DNA of 64,000 nt from NCBI RefSeq assembly GCF_963677565.1, contig NZ_OY781981.1, positions 1,922,001 through 1,986,000 of the forward strand, in the 5' to 3' direction. Shown one piece after another: positions 8,968 to 16,356 of this stretch; the stretch's first letter is position 1, and the number at the start of each line of letters is the position of its first letter. The position numbers were made by a program, and so were the translations under genes. This stretch comes from an uncultured Draconibacterium sp. (GTDB lineage: Bacteria; Bacteroidota; Bacteroidia; Bacteroidales; Prolixibacteraceae). The notes under the pieces are model-generated. The model made no database searches. It was not told the origin of the DNA and was given only the letters and a program-made list of their open reading frames with translations.

Positions 8968-9855
8968 TTATTCCGTAAGTTTTTCCAAAGTCTTTTTTAT
9001 GTCGCCGGGAGTGCTCATAATTTTCATAAAAGTGCCCATGGTAAGTTCCGGCCAGTGCAATGCAATTCTGTATTTACCGGGCAGTATGGAAGCAGTATTT
9101 CCTTGCAAAATAATTTCATAAGGCATGGCAGCCACATGATCGTCGCCAATGATCGGTAAAAAGTGTGCCTCTCCGTCTTCCGTATTATTTAAACCAACTC
9201 CCCAAACAGCTACTTGCTTATCGTTGTAAACCAATTCATAAACTTTTTGTGTTTCTCCTTTTCCGGCTTCCAGGTTCTGTTGAATAGTTTGTAAACCTTC
9301 ATCAAACGAGGCAAAAGTTTTCAGTTCTTCAGCATCGGTGAAGTAAGGCATCATTACTTTATAGTGGTATTTCTGTAATTTCTTCTTGTCGAGCGTACCG
9401 CCAAAAGCTTTATTTAAAGTCCCAACATTTTGCATGGCCGCCACTGCCTGATCTGAGATTGCTTTTAAAGCATCTTCCTGTTGTTCTAAGCCGTCAATGA
9501 AATAAGCATAAAAAAGGTAAATAGGATTGATCATACTTATTTGAAGCATTTCGCCTTCTTTTTTAAACCCAATTTTTAATGTCGCTGCCAATGCTCCCCG
9601 GTCATTAAAGCCAAGGGCAATTTTTTCCAAATCAGGATGTGTGTAACATATTACGCCCAAATCGTGTGATTGGGAAGGATTGTATTCTCCGGTTATTTTG
9701 AAACCCGATTCGGTTAACGCTGATTTTGTTCTTGCCATTCCATCGGCCATCGTTTCGTTTGAACTACTGATAAGAAAATAGGCCGATTCCTCTTGTGCAA
9801 ATAGCGATGAGATTGATAACAGACAAATACAGGTGATTAAAATTGTTCGTTTCAT
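8968..9855 (-). CDS. Exported protein of unknown function, possibly DUF302-like
   Basis: 295 residues with a cleavable signal peptide ending near FAQ. The mature part starts with a segment like the opening of DUF302 domains (TKSALTESGFKI, about 43-54) and ends with a segment (about 240-285) reading MPYEIILQGNTASI then LHWPELTMGTFMKIM, which resembles the phosphorylation-independent DUF302 core. The match is weak and made by eye. No catalytic motif, cysteine pair or lipobox stands out. It is transcribed away from lysC, and a perfect palindrome (9918-9935) lies in the shared upstream region. I do not recognise a definite function. Confidence 0.7.
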   Translation of the reverse strand: MKRTILITCICLLSISSLFAQEESAYFLISSSNETMADGMARTKSALTESGFKITGEYNPSQSHDLGVICYTHPDLEKIALGFNDRGALAATLKIGFKKEGEMLQISMINPIYLFYAYFIDGLEQQEDALKAISDQAVAAMQNVGTLNKAFGGTLDKKKLQKYHYKVMMPYFTDAEELKTFASFDEGLQTIQQNLEAGKGETQKVYELVYNDKQVAVWGVGLNNTEDGEAHFLPIIGDDHVAAMPYEIILQGNTASILPGKYRIALHWPELTMGTFMKIMSTPGDIKKTLEKLTE

Positions 9856-9917
9856 ATTTTTACTGATTTAGTTTTGGCTAAATGTAATGCCTTCAATACA
9901 ATCGGTATGAGGGACAG

Positions 9918-9935
9918 CTATGATACATATCATAG
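9918..9935. promoter_or_regulatory. Perfect palindrome CTATGATA-CA-TATCATAG, candidate operator
   Basis: Two perfect 8-base arms flank a 2-base spacer in the divergent region between the exported protein (start 9855) and lysC (start 10054). The 18-base layout CTATG-N8-CATAG is shared with 36493-36510, and a related ATG-N8-CAT palindrome occurs at 46421-46434. This suggests a dimeric regulator, which is not identified here. Confidence 0.5.
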
Positions 9936-10053
9936 GAATAATGTTAATATATATGCAAATAGAGTGAATAAATATGCATAATTGGCAAAAAGCTTTTCTA
10001 ATGATTTAAAAATTCTTCATATTTGCAGCACTAAATTTTTGAAAAAGAAAGAA

Positions 10054-11370
10054 ATGAAAGTTTTAAAATTCGGAGGAACATCGGTTGGATCGCCTGATAA
10101 TATGAGGGCTGTTATGGATCTGGTAACCGATGGTGAGAAAAAAATTGTGGTCTTATCGGCCATGTCAGGTACAACCAATGCATTAGTGGAAATTTCAAAT
10201 TATCTTCATAAAAAGAATAAAGACACTGCGCGCATTTTTATTGGTAAGCTTGAACAAAACTATAAACAGGTAGTTGCTGAACTCTTTACCTCCGATGAAA
10301 ACAAGAAGAAGGGATTACTGGTTGTTAAGGAAGCTTTTGATACAATAAAATCGTTTACATCAGGCGCTTTCGATTTGGTTGGCGAAAATACTATTCTGGC
10401 TCAGGGCGAAATTATTTCTACCAATTTGGTAACCTTGCTGATGAATGAAAATGGACACAAAACCAAACTTCTGCCTGCTCTTGATTTTATGAAAATTGAT
10501 GAGGATATGGCGGCAGACTTACCTTTTATTCGCCAGCATATTAAACCGGTTTTGGAGACTGTTGGAGAAGCTGATTATTACATTACTCAGGGATTTATTT
10601 GCCGTGATGCGAATAACGATATAAATAACCTGCAACGTGGAGGTAGTGATTATACCGCTTCGTTGATCGGGGCCGCAATCGATGCAGACGAAATCCAGAT
10701 TTGGACAGATATCGACGGTTTTCATAATAACGATCCACGTTACGTTGAGAATACGAAGAAGATCGATCAATTGTCGTTTAACGAAGCTGCCGAGCTGGCC
10801 TTTTTCGGAGCAAAAATCCTGCATCCGCAAACGGTGTTACCGGCACGCGTTCAGAATATTCCGGTTCGTTTAAAAAATACGATGAATCCGACAGACGATG
10901 GTACGCTTATTACTTCAGAATCGGATGGACGAGGAATTAAAGCTGTGGCTGCCAAAGACGGAATTACTGCTATTAAAATTCGCTCGGGAAGGATGTTAAA
11001 CGCCTATGGTTTCCTGTCGAAGATCTTTAAAATATTTGCCGATTTCCGTACACCGATCGACATGATTTCGACATCGGAGGTAGCTGTTTCGTTAACTATC
11101 GACGATACAAGAAATCTGGAATCGATAAAAGAAGAGCTGGATAATTTCGGTACAGTAATTATCGATCAGGATATGACTATCGTTTGTATTGTTGGCGATA
11201 TCATCCAGGAAGAGCAAGGATTTGCACCTAAAGTGTTTAAAGCACTTGATGGTATTCCTATTCGTATGATTTCATATGGTGGAAGCAAGCACAATATTTC
11301 GGTTTTAGTGCCAACTGATCGTAAAAAAGAAACGTTACAGGCTTTAAGCGATAACTTATTAAATGGCTAA
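10054..11370 (+). CDS. lysC: Aspartate kinase (monofunctional)
   Basis: 438 residues. The start at 10054 places KFGGTSVG at residues 4-11, the family N-terminus; the in-frame ATG upstream at 9982 is AT-rich and unneeded. The RGGSDYTA segment (about 196-203) is the substrate/ATP site. The C-terminal third holds two ACT domains, including the DMISTSEVAVSLT strand-helix typical of lysine/threonine-sensitive aspartokinases. It phosphorylates aspartate in the first step toward lysine, threonine, methionine and diaminopimelate. No homoserine dehydrogenase is fused. A second, more divergent aspartokinase is at 50911-52161, and the next enzyme of the pathway (asd) at 26553. CATATTTG at 10018-10025 is a 7/8 match to the -7 box. 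Confidence 0.95.
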   Translation: MKVLKFGGTSVGSPDNMRAVMDLVTDGEKKIVVLSAMSGTTNALVEISNYLHKKNKDTARIFIGKLEQNYKQVVAELFTSDENKKKGLLVVKEAFDTIKSFTSGAFDLVGENTILAQGEIISTNLVTLLMNENGHKTKLLPALDFMKIDEDMAADLPFIRQHIKPVLETVGEADYYITQGFICRDANNDINNLQRGGSDYTASLIGAAIDADEIQIWTDIDGFHNNDPRYVENTKKIDQLSFNEAAELAFFGAKILHPQTVLPARVQNIPVRLKNTMNPTDDGTLITSESDGRGIKAVAAKDGITAIKIRSGRMLNAYGFLSKIFKIFADFRTPIDMISTSEVAVSLTIDDTRNLESIKEELDNFGTVIIDQDMTIVCIVGDIIQEEQGFAPKVFKALDGIPIRMISYGGSKHNISVLVPTDRKKETLQALSDNLLNG

Positions 11371-11421
11371 TTAGCGGAAGAATTTCCGAATAGTCTGCAG
11401 ATCTCAAATTAGATCCAAAAT

Positions 11422-12252
11422 TTAGAATTCGGGAAACTGGAGTTTTAAATTCTGGGGCTTGTTTGGGATTTGTTTTTTTTGGCCGGAGTTGGCCGAAAGC
11501 TGGTAAACCTCTGATGCTTTAAATCGTGATGCGATATTTATCTCGAACCGCTCGCTTAGTGGTTGCATTGTTTGCAATGCTTTTTCGTGCGTATTATTAT
11601 CCTTCGAAATATGGCTGAGAAATACACATCTCAGTTCGCCGTTGGTATGCTGATCCAGCAATTCGAAAGCCTGGTCGTTTGACAGGTGTCCAACATTAGA
11701 GGCAACCCTCTCTTTCAGAAATTGTGGATAGCGGCCTTCCCAAAGCATTTTGTCGTCGTAATTTGATTCAAGGAAAAGAGCATTGCACAAACTCAAATGT
11801 TCCTTCACATTGTCACAAGCTTCTCCGATATCGGTGAATACACCAACATTAATGTCCTTGTAACGTATTCTGAATGAATACGGATCGGCAGCATCGTGAT
11901 TTTTTGACACCGGATAAACCGTGAATTCGTCTACCTCAATCTGTTGCTCCGACTGAAAAAAACGTGGATTATCGGGACGCAGGTTTTTATAGGCGCCATC
12001 GTATGTTTTTGCGCTCATATACACCGGTATCTGAAGTCGTTTCCCCATAACCCGGGCACCGCGCATGTGGTCGCTGTGTTCGTGGGTAATAAAAAGTGCC
12101 CGTAATTTGTTTGCATCCAAACCGCATTCATCCATGCGTTTCAGAATCTGCTTGGTGGAAATTCCGGCGTCAACTAATATGGCAGTCTTATCATTGCCAA
12201 TGTAATAGCAGTTCCCGTTACTTCCTGATGCGATGGCACAAATTTCGAGCAT
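11422..12252 (-). CDS. Metallo-beta-lactamase-fold hydrolase, YycJ/WalJ-like
   Basis: 276 residues. The metal site HEHSDH is at 57-62, with a further His in SKNHDA near 119 and FTDIGE near 139. The compact length, the SGSNGN start (10-15) and GHLSN near 198 fit the WalJ/YycJ branch of single-domain MBL hydrolases, which in Firmicutes belong to the WalRK cluster and are linked to DNA processing and wall homeostasis. In Bacteroidota it stands away from walK. The last 25 residues, from about 252, are a Gln/Lys/Pro-rich tail outside the fold. The substrate is not known from sequence. Confidence 0.87.
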   Translation of the reverse strand: MLEICAIASGSNGNCYYIGNDKTAILVDAGISTKQILKRMDECGLDANKLRALFITHEHSDHMRGARVMGKRLQIPVYMSAKTYDGAYKNLRPDNPRFFQSEQQIEVDEFTVYPVSKNHDAADPYSFRIRYKDINVGVFTDIGEACDNVKEHLSLCNALFLESNYDDKMLWEGRYPQFLKERVASNVGHLSNDQAFELLDQHTNGELRCVFLSHISKDNNTHEKALQTMQPLSERFEINIASRFKASEVYQLSANSGQKKQIPNKPQNLKLQFPEF

Positions 12253-12309
12253 ATTGTTTTGTTAATTGTCATCGCCCGTTTTGGTGCAGGCGATGACTAT
12301 GGTGTTTTT

Positions 12310-12852
12310 TTATTTTACGAGTTTTGAAATGGCACGGAACGAAGGATCTCCGGCTGAACAAGTCAACTCAAACAGGATCGATTCATACGAAGTCATCATA
12401 ATCCCTTCGTAGCGGAAACGTTCTTTTGCCAATTCAACATTTGCTGCTGTGCGCGATGATACACAGTCCATAACAACAATAGGGTTTAAACCTGCAGCTT
12501 TCAAATCAACAGCGGTTTGTAGTACGCAAACGTGTGATTCAATTCCTGAAATGATAATGTTTTTTGCGCCCAATTCTTTTAATTTATCGGCTATTTCAGG
12601 CACTTGAAAACAGCTAAAATCTTTCTTCTCAAAGTAGCTGAATTGGTCAAAAGATGCCTGGATTTCAGGCACAGTTTCGCCCAAACCTTTGGTGTATTGT
12701 TGCGATACCAGCATTGGCACCTCCAGTTCCTTTAAGCCCTGCGTTAATATCTCGCAATTTTTTAGCGATGTTTCTTTATCGTTCATGGCGGCTATCAGTC
12801 GCTCCTGAATATCGATAACTAATCCAACTGTATTTTCTTTTGTAATTCTCAT
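12310..12852 (-). CDS. Isochorismatase-family cysteine hydrolase
   Basis: 180 residues from the ATG at 12852; a TTG two codons upstream is possible but less likely. The catalytic triad of the cysteine hydrolase superfamily is visible: Asp14 in VIDIQ, Lys76 in FEKKDFSCF and the nucleophile Cys109 in SHVCVLQT. The family includes nicotinamidase, isochorismatase and the YcaC-type hydrolases; the short length and IESHVCVLQ favour the YcaC-like group with unknown substrate. It follows the SIS isomerase gene by 61 bases in the same direction, and the MBL hydrolase follows 57 bases further on. Confidence 0.87.
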   Translation of the reverse strand: MRITKENTVGLVIDIQERLIAAMNDKETSLKNCEILTQGLKELEVPMLVSQQYTKGLGETVPEIQASFDQFSYFEKKDFSCFQVPEIADKLKELGAKNIIISGIESHVCVLQTAVDLKAAGLNPIVVMDCVSSRTAANVELAKERFRYEGIMMTSYESILFELTCSAGDPSFRAISKLVK

Positions 12853-12913
12853 CTTCAATTTTTGGTTATAAATCTTAACAAATTAATCCTCTCAATCTCA
12901 ATCCAATTTTCTA

Positions 12914-13531
12914 TCAATTCTTTTTCTCGCTCTTCGCCTGTAAACGCGATTTGCTGCCAAGGTAACCTCCGTGGTGTCGTTTGGCGTAATCGTCGTTGGT
13001 GAAGCCAATTTTGTTCATCATCGATACCACAAGTGCATCGCCAATTACCGTCATCACTGTTGTTGAAGTGGTTGGTGAAAGTCCCAACGGACATACTTCT
13101 TTCGGATTTCCGGTATAAATAAAAGCATCAGCTTGTTTGGCCAGCTCACCTTCCGGATTACTTGAAATTACGATCAGCGGAACTCCGGCATATAAATTCT
13201 CAGCCAGCACAATAAGCTCAATAATTTCGCGGGTCTTTCCTGAATTTGAGATGACCAGCAAAACATCATTTTCCTGCAACACACCAAGGTCGCCATGTTG
13301 CGATTCGCTGGGGTGAAGAAAAACTGCAGGTGTACCTGTTGAGCTAAATGTGGTTGCAATGTTCAATGCAATTTGTCCGGCTTTGCCCATTCCGCTGGTA
13401 ACCAGTTTCCCTTTTTTCTGGTGTACCTGTTGATGTATTAATTCAATGGCATCAAGCATTCCGTTTTCAACAGGAATTGCCTGAATGGCCTTTGCTTCGT
13501 GTTCTATAACTTGTCTGATCGCTTCCTTCAT
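12914..13531 (-). CDS. SIS-domain sugar-phosphate isomerase, KdsD/GutQ-like, lacking CBS domains
   Basis: 205 residues forming a single SIS domain. TSGMGKAG (45-52), SESQHGDLG and SNSGKT are the sugar-phosphate-binding loops, and the end reads AKRHHGGYLG, matching the AxxHPGGxLG segment that supplies the catalytic His of arabinose-5-phosphate isomerases. Standard KdsD carries about 120 more residues of two CBS domains, absent here. It may make arabinose-5-phosphate for KDO, as do known CBS-free isomerases, or act on a related sugar phosphate. An exact TAGATTTG -7 box lies 21 bases upstream. Confidence 0.85.
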   Translation of the reverse strand: MKEAIRQVIEHEAKAIQAIPVENGMLDAIELIHQQVHQKKGKLVTSGMGKAGQIALNIATTFSSTGTPAVFLHPSESQHGDLGVLQENDVLLVISNSGKTREIIELIVLAENLYAGVPLIVISSNPEGELAKQADAFIYTGNPKEVCPLGLSPTTSTTVMTVIGDALVVSMMNKIGFTNDDYAKRHHGGYLGSKSRLQAKSEKKN

Positions 13532-13835
13532 TGTTGTCTGTTTTAGTGATGCAAATCTACTGTAAAAAAACGAGGTGGCTGGTTAGGGCAGAACTGTTTT
13601 AAAAGATTTTTACATTCAAGTGATTTTGGTTACAAAGAAAATGTGTTATAAGTCATAAAATTTATAAAACAAAATGCTGTGTTTAGCGGTTAAATAATCA
13701 TTACATTTAACATTAAATTTAAAAAAACTAAAAGTCGATTGCGTAACAAACCAATGTTTGAATCGGGTTTTTACGGAGATTCAATTTCAATTGGCTTTTA
13801 ACGACAAACAATTATTATATGAAATGAGCATTTAA
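13532..13835. other. AT-rich intergenic region upstream of the sucC leader
   Basis: Between the divergent SIS and sucC genes. Apart from the leftward -7 box at 13552, I see no ORF, RNA gene or strong repeat. Several 7/8 matches to TAnnTTTG occur rightward (for example TACATTTA near 13703), but no exact rightward box was found. Confidence 0.6.
13552..13559 (-). promoter_or_regulatory. -7 box TAGATTTG upstream of the SIS isomerase
   Basis: An exact leftward TAnnTTTG match 21 bases before the ATG of the SIS gene. No convincing -33 box. It would drive SIS isomerase, isochorismatase-like and perhaps the MBL hydrolase genes. Confidence 0.45.
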
Positions 13836-13918
13836 ATGGATTCGCACCAAATAGAAATGATTAAGCGTAAAATGCGAATTCCATACGATGCCGTTCAAAG
13901 TAAATATTTAATCGTATG
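13836..13918 (+). promoter_or_regulatory. Two overlapping alternative hairpins covering the sucC start codon
   Basis: Hairpin A pairs 13836-13846 (ATGGATTCGCA) with 13873-13884 (TGCGAATTCCAT): 11 base pairs with one bulged T at 13880. Hairpin B pairs 13882-13889 (CATACGAT) with 13911-13918 (ATCGTATG): 8 perfect pairs, and its 3' arm includes the sucC ATG at 13916. The two share bases 13882-13884, so complete formation of one excludes the other. This is the geometry of a leader switch in which B hides the start codon. The pairing is direct observation; regulation is inference. Confidence 0.45.
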
Positions 13919-15046
13919 AAAATTCACGAATATCAAGCCCGAAATTTATTCAGGAAGTACGGGATTCCTGTACCGGAAGGTGTTGTTTGCCATTCGGTTG
14001 ATGAAGTAAAACAAAATGTGTCGGACAAAGACAAATTGCGTGTAGTAAAGGCGCAGGTGCATGTTGGCGGACGTGGAAAAGCCGGTGGTGTTAAATTGGC
14101 AAAAACAAAGGCTGAGGCCGTTGAAAAAGCCGATGAAATACTGGGCATGGACATTAAAGGCATTTGCGTTGAAAAAGTGCTGGTTGCCGATGCTGTTGAC
14201 ATTGAAAAGGAATTTTACGTTGGCCTCATCAACGATCGGAATACCAAGTCGGTTACACTGATGGCCAGTGCCGAAGGTGGTGTTGAAATTGAAGAAGTGG
14301 CAAAAGTTTCGCCGGAGAAAATTATCAAAATGGCTATCGATCCATCGATGGGATTAATGCCGTGGCAGTCGCGAAAAATTGCCATGCAGTTGTTCGAAGA
14401 TCCAAAAGAAATCAGACAATGCGCCAATATCCTGGTAAAACTCTATCAACTTTATGTTGATACCGATTCATCGTTGGCTGAGATTAATCCCTTGGTTTTA
14501 ACTCCGGACAAACAAGTTTTGGCTATCGACGGAAAAATGAATTTTGACGACAATGCTTTGTATCGTCAGAAAGAAATTTTGAGCATGCGCGAAGCCGATA
14601 AAGATGAGTTGAAAGAGATTGAAGCAAATGCAAAAGGTCTTTCATACATTAAACTCGACGGAAATATTGGTTGTATGGTAAATGGTGCCGGTTTGGCAAT
14701 GGCAACCATGGATATGATTAAATTGTACGGCGGCGAACCTGCTAACTTCCTTGATATTGGTGGTTCATCAAACCCGCAAAAAGTGGTTGATGCCATGAAT
14801 ATTTTGCTGGGCGACCAGAATGTAAAATCAGTAATGATTAACATTTTTGGTGGTATTACCCGTTGCGACGATGTTGCTCGTGGTTTGGTAACAGCTCTCG
14901 ATCAGATAAAAACAGAGGTACCAATTGTAATTCGTTTGTCAGGAACGAATGCCAAAGAAGGCCTGGCAATTATTCAACAAACTGGATTGCCGGTTGTAGA
15001 AACCATGCGCGAAGCCGCTCAGAAAGCAATCGAGTTAAGTAAATAG
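13916..15046 (+). CDS. sucC: Succinyl-CoA synthetase (ADP-forming) beta subunit
   Basis: 376 residues, close to the usual length of about 388. The ATP-grasp start MKIHEYQAR and nucleotide loop GGRGKAGG (51-58) are present, as are EINPL in the metal site and the C-terminal CoA-ligase part with NIFGGITRCD. It joins with SucD to interconvert succinyl-CoA and succinate with ATP formation in the TCA cycle, which in this phylum may run in either direction. It is followed by sucD after 26 bases. The start codon is inside a predicted hairpin (see 13836-13918). Confidence 0.97.
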   Translation: MKIHEYQARNLFRKYGIPVPEGVVCHSVDEVKQNVSDKDKLRVVKAQVHVGGRGKAGGVKLAKTKAEAVEKADEILGMDIKGICVEKVLVADAVDIEKEFYVGLINDRNTKSVTLMASAEGGVEIEEVAKVSPEKIIKMAIDPSMGLMPWQSRKIAMQLFEDPKEIRQCANILVKLYQLYVDTDSSLAEINPLVLTPDKQVLAIDGKMNFDDNALYRQKEILSMREADKDELKEIEANAKGLSYIKLDGNIGCMVNGAGLAMATMDMIKLYGGEPANFLDIGGSSNPQKVVDAMNILLGDQNVKSVMINIFGGITRCDDVARGLVTALDQIKTEVPIVIRLSGTNAKEGLAIIQQTGLPVVETMREAAQKAIELSK

Positions 15047-15072
15047 GATTTCGGAAAGAAAAAAATGGAAAA

Positions 15073-15945
15073 ATGAGCATACTAATAAATAAAGATACAA
15101 AAGTAATAGTACAGGGAATTACCGGTCGCGACGGTGCTTTTCATACCTCAAAAATGAAAGCCTACGGAACAAATGTGGTTGGTGGAACTTCGCCTGGTAA
15201 AGCCGGACAGGAAGTGGATGGAGTACCTGTTTTTAACAGTGTTGAGGATGCTGTTAAAGCAACCGGCGCCAATGCTTCGGTAATATTTGTGCCTGCAGCT
15301 TTTGCCGCCGACGCCATAATGGAAGCCAGTTATGCTGGTATTGAATTGGTGGTTTGTATTACCGAACATGTTCCGGTTCAGGACATGATTAAAGTAACTC
15401 CGGTTTTGAAGAAACATGGTACGAAACTGATTGGTGCTAACTGCCCGGGATTAATTACTCCCGACGAGTGCTTGATAGGAATTTTGCCCGCCATGATCTT
15501 TAAAAAAGGAAATGTTGGTTTGATTTCGCGTTCGGGAACATTGACCTACGAAGTTGTAAACATGTTGACTGAAAGCGGCCTGGGGCAAACCACTTGTGTT
15601 GGTATTGGTGGAGACGCTGTTTCAGGTCTGTATTTTATCGATTTGCTGGAGATGTACGAAAACGATCCGGCTACCGAAGCCGTTGTTTTAATTGGCGAAA
15701 TTGGTGGCGATGCCGAAGAGCAGGCAGCCCGTTTTATTAAGGAGAAAATGACCAAGCCGGTGGTTGCATTTATTGCCGGACAATCGGCGCCTCCGGGAAA
15801 ACGTATGGGTCACGCCGGTGCAATTATATCAAGCGGATCGGGTACTGCTGAAGAAAAAATTAAAGCTTTTAAAGCCGCTGATGTTCCGGTGGCAAAAGAG
15901 CCACGCGAGATACCTGGATTGGTAAAAGAAAAATTAGGATTGTAA
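15073..15945 (+). CDS. sucD: Succinyl-CoA synthetase alpha subunit
   Basis: 290 residues, full length. ITGRDGAFHT near the N-terminus belongs to the CoA-binding Rossmann domain, NCPG near 117-120 and SRSGTLTYE near 152-160 are family signatures, and the phosphorylated histidine is His247 in GHAGAI, matching His246 of E. coli SucD. It forms a two-gene operon with sucC that ends at a strong bidirectional terminator about 25 bases downstream. Confidence 0.97.
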   Translation: MSILINKDTKVIVQGITGRDGAFHTSKMKAYGTNVVGGTSPGKAGQEVDGVPVFNSVEDAVKATGANASVIFVPAAFAADAIMEASYAGIELVVCITEHVPVQDMIKVTPVLKKHGTKLIGANCPGLITPDECLIGILPAMIFKKGNVGLISRSGTLTYEVVNMLTESGLGQTTCVGIGGDAVSGLYFIDLLEMYENDPATEAVVLIGEIGGDAEEQAARFIKEKMTKPVVAFIAGQSAPPGKRMGHAGAIISSGSGTAEEKIKAFKAADVPVAKEPREIPGLVKEKLGL

Positions 15946-15967
15946 AATCAATTCTGCGACATAAAAA

Positions 15968-16004
15968 ACAAAGCCGGTAATTTATTTTACCGGCTTTGTT
16001 TTTT
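15968..16004. terminator. Bidirectional rho-independent terminator between sucD and arsC
   Basis: A perfect 13-base stem, ACAAAGCCGGTAA (15968-15980) with TTACCGGCTTTGT (15987-15999), is followed by T residues rightward and preceded by A residues (leftward U-tract). It serves both convergent genes. Confidence 0.9.
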
Positions 16005-16341
16005 ATAGTATCTCATCAATATTTTCAGGTGGATTTCCCAGAACAGCTTTATCGCCGTTTACCACAATTGGGCGGTGCAGAAGTTTTGGATTTTCAACCA
16101 ATACTTTTATCCATTCTTCGTCGCTCAGTACTTTTCCTTTGTATTGCTCTTTATAGTCTTTTTCGTGCTGACGAACGAAATCAAAAGGCTTTTTACCGGT
16201 TTTGGCAATAAGCTCTGCCAGTTCTTCTTCGTTCAATCCGTGGTCAAGGTATTTTACAATTTCAAAATTACAACCTTTATCTTCGAGGTATTGTAGTCCT
16301 TTTCGGCTTTTCGAACAGCGTGGATTATGGTATATTTTCAT
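16003..16341 (-). CDS. arsC: ArsC/Spx-family reductase (arsenate reductase, glutaredoxin type)
   Basis: 112 residues. The catalytic cysteine is Cys9 in NPRCSKSRKGL, and Arg90 in HRPIVV is the residue that closes on the oxyanion in ArsC. This is a CX2S rather than a CX2C site, which argues against the redox-switch Spx subgroup. The family reduces arsenate using glutathione/glutaredoxin or similar thiols, but many Bacteroidota homologues outside ars operons have no proven substrate, and no other ars gene is nearby. It ends in the bidirectional terminator and lies 15 bases beyond the ppk1 stop in the same direction, so it may be the last gene of a ppk1-arsC unit. Confidence 0.85.
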   Translation of the reverse strand: MKIYHNPRCSKSRKGLQYLEDKGCNFEIVKYLDHGLNEEELAELIAKTGKKPFDFVRQHEKDYKEQYKGKVLSDEEWIKVLVENPKLLHRPIVVNGDKAVLGNPPENIDEIL

Positions 16342-16356
16342 TATTGAATTTTTTAT

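Noticed and set aside
9982..10053. Upstream start for lysC
   Set aside because: It adds AT-rich codons before the conserved MKVLKFGG N-terminus.
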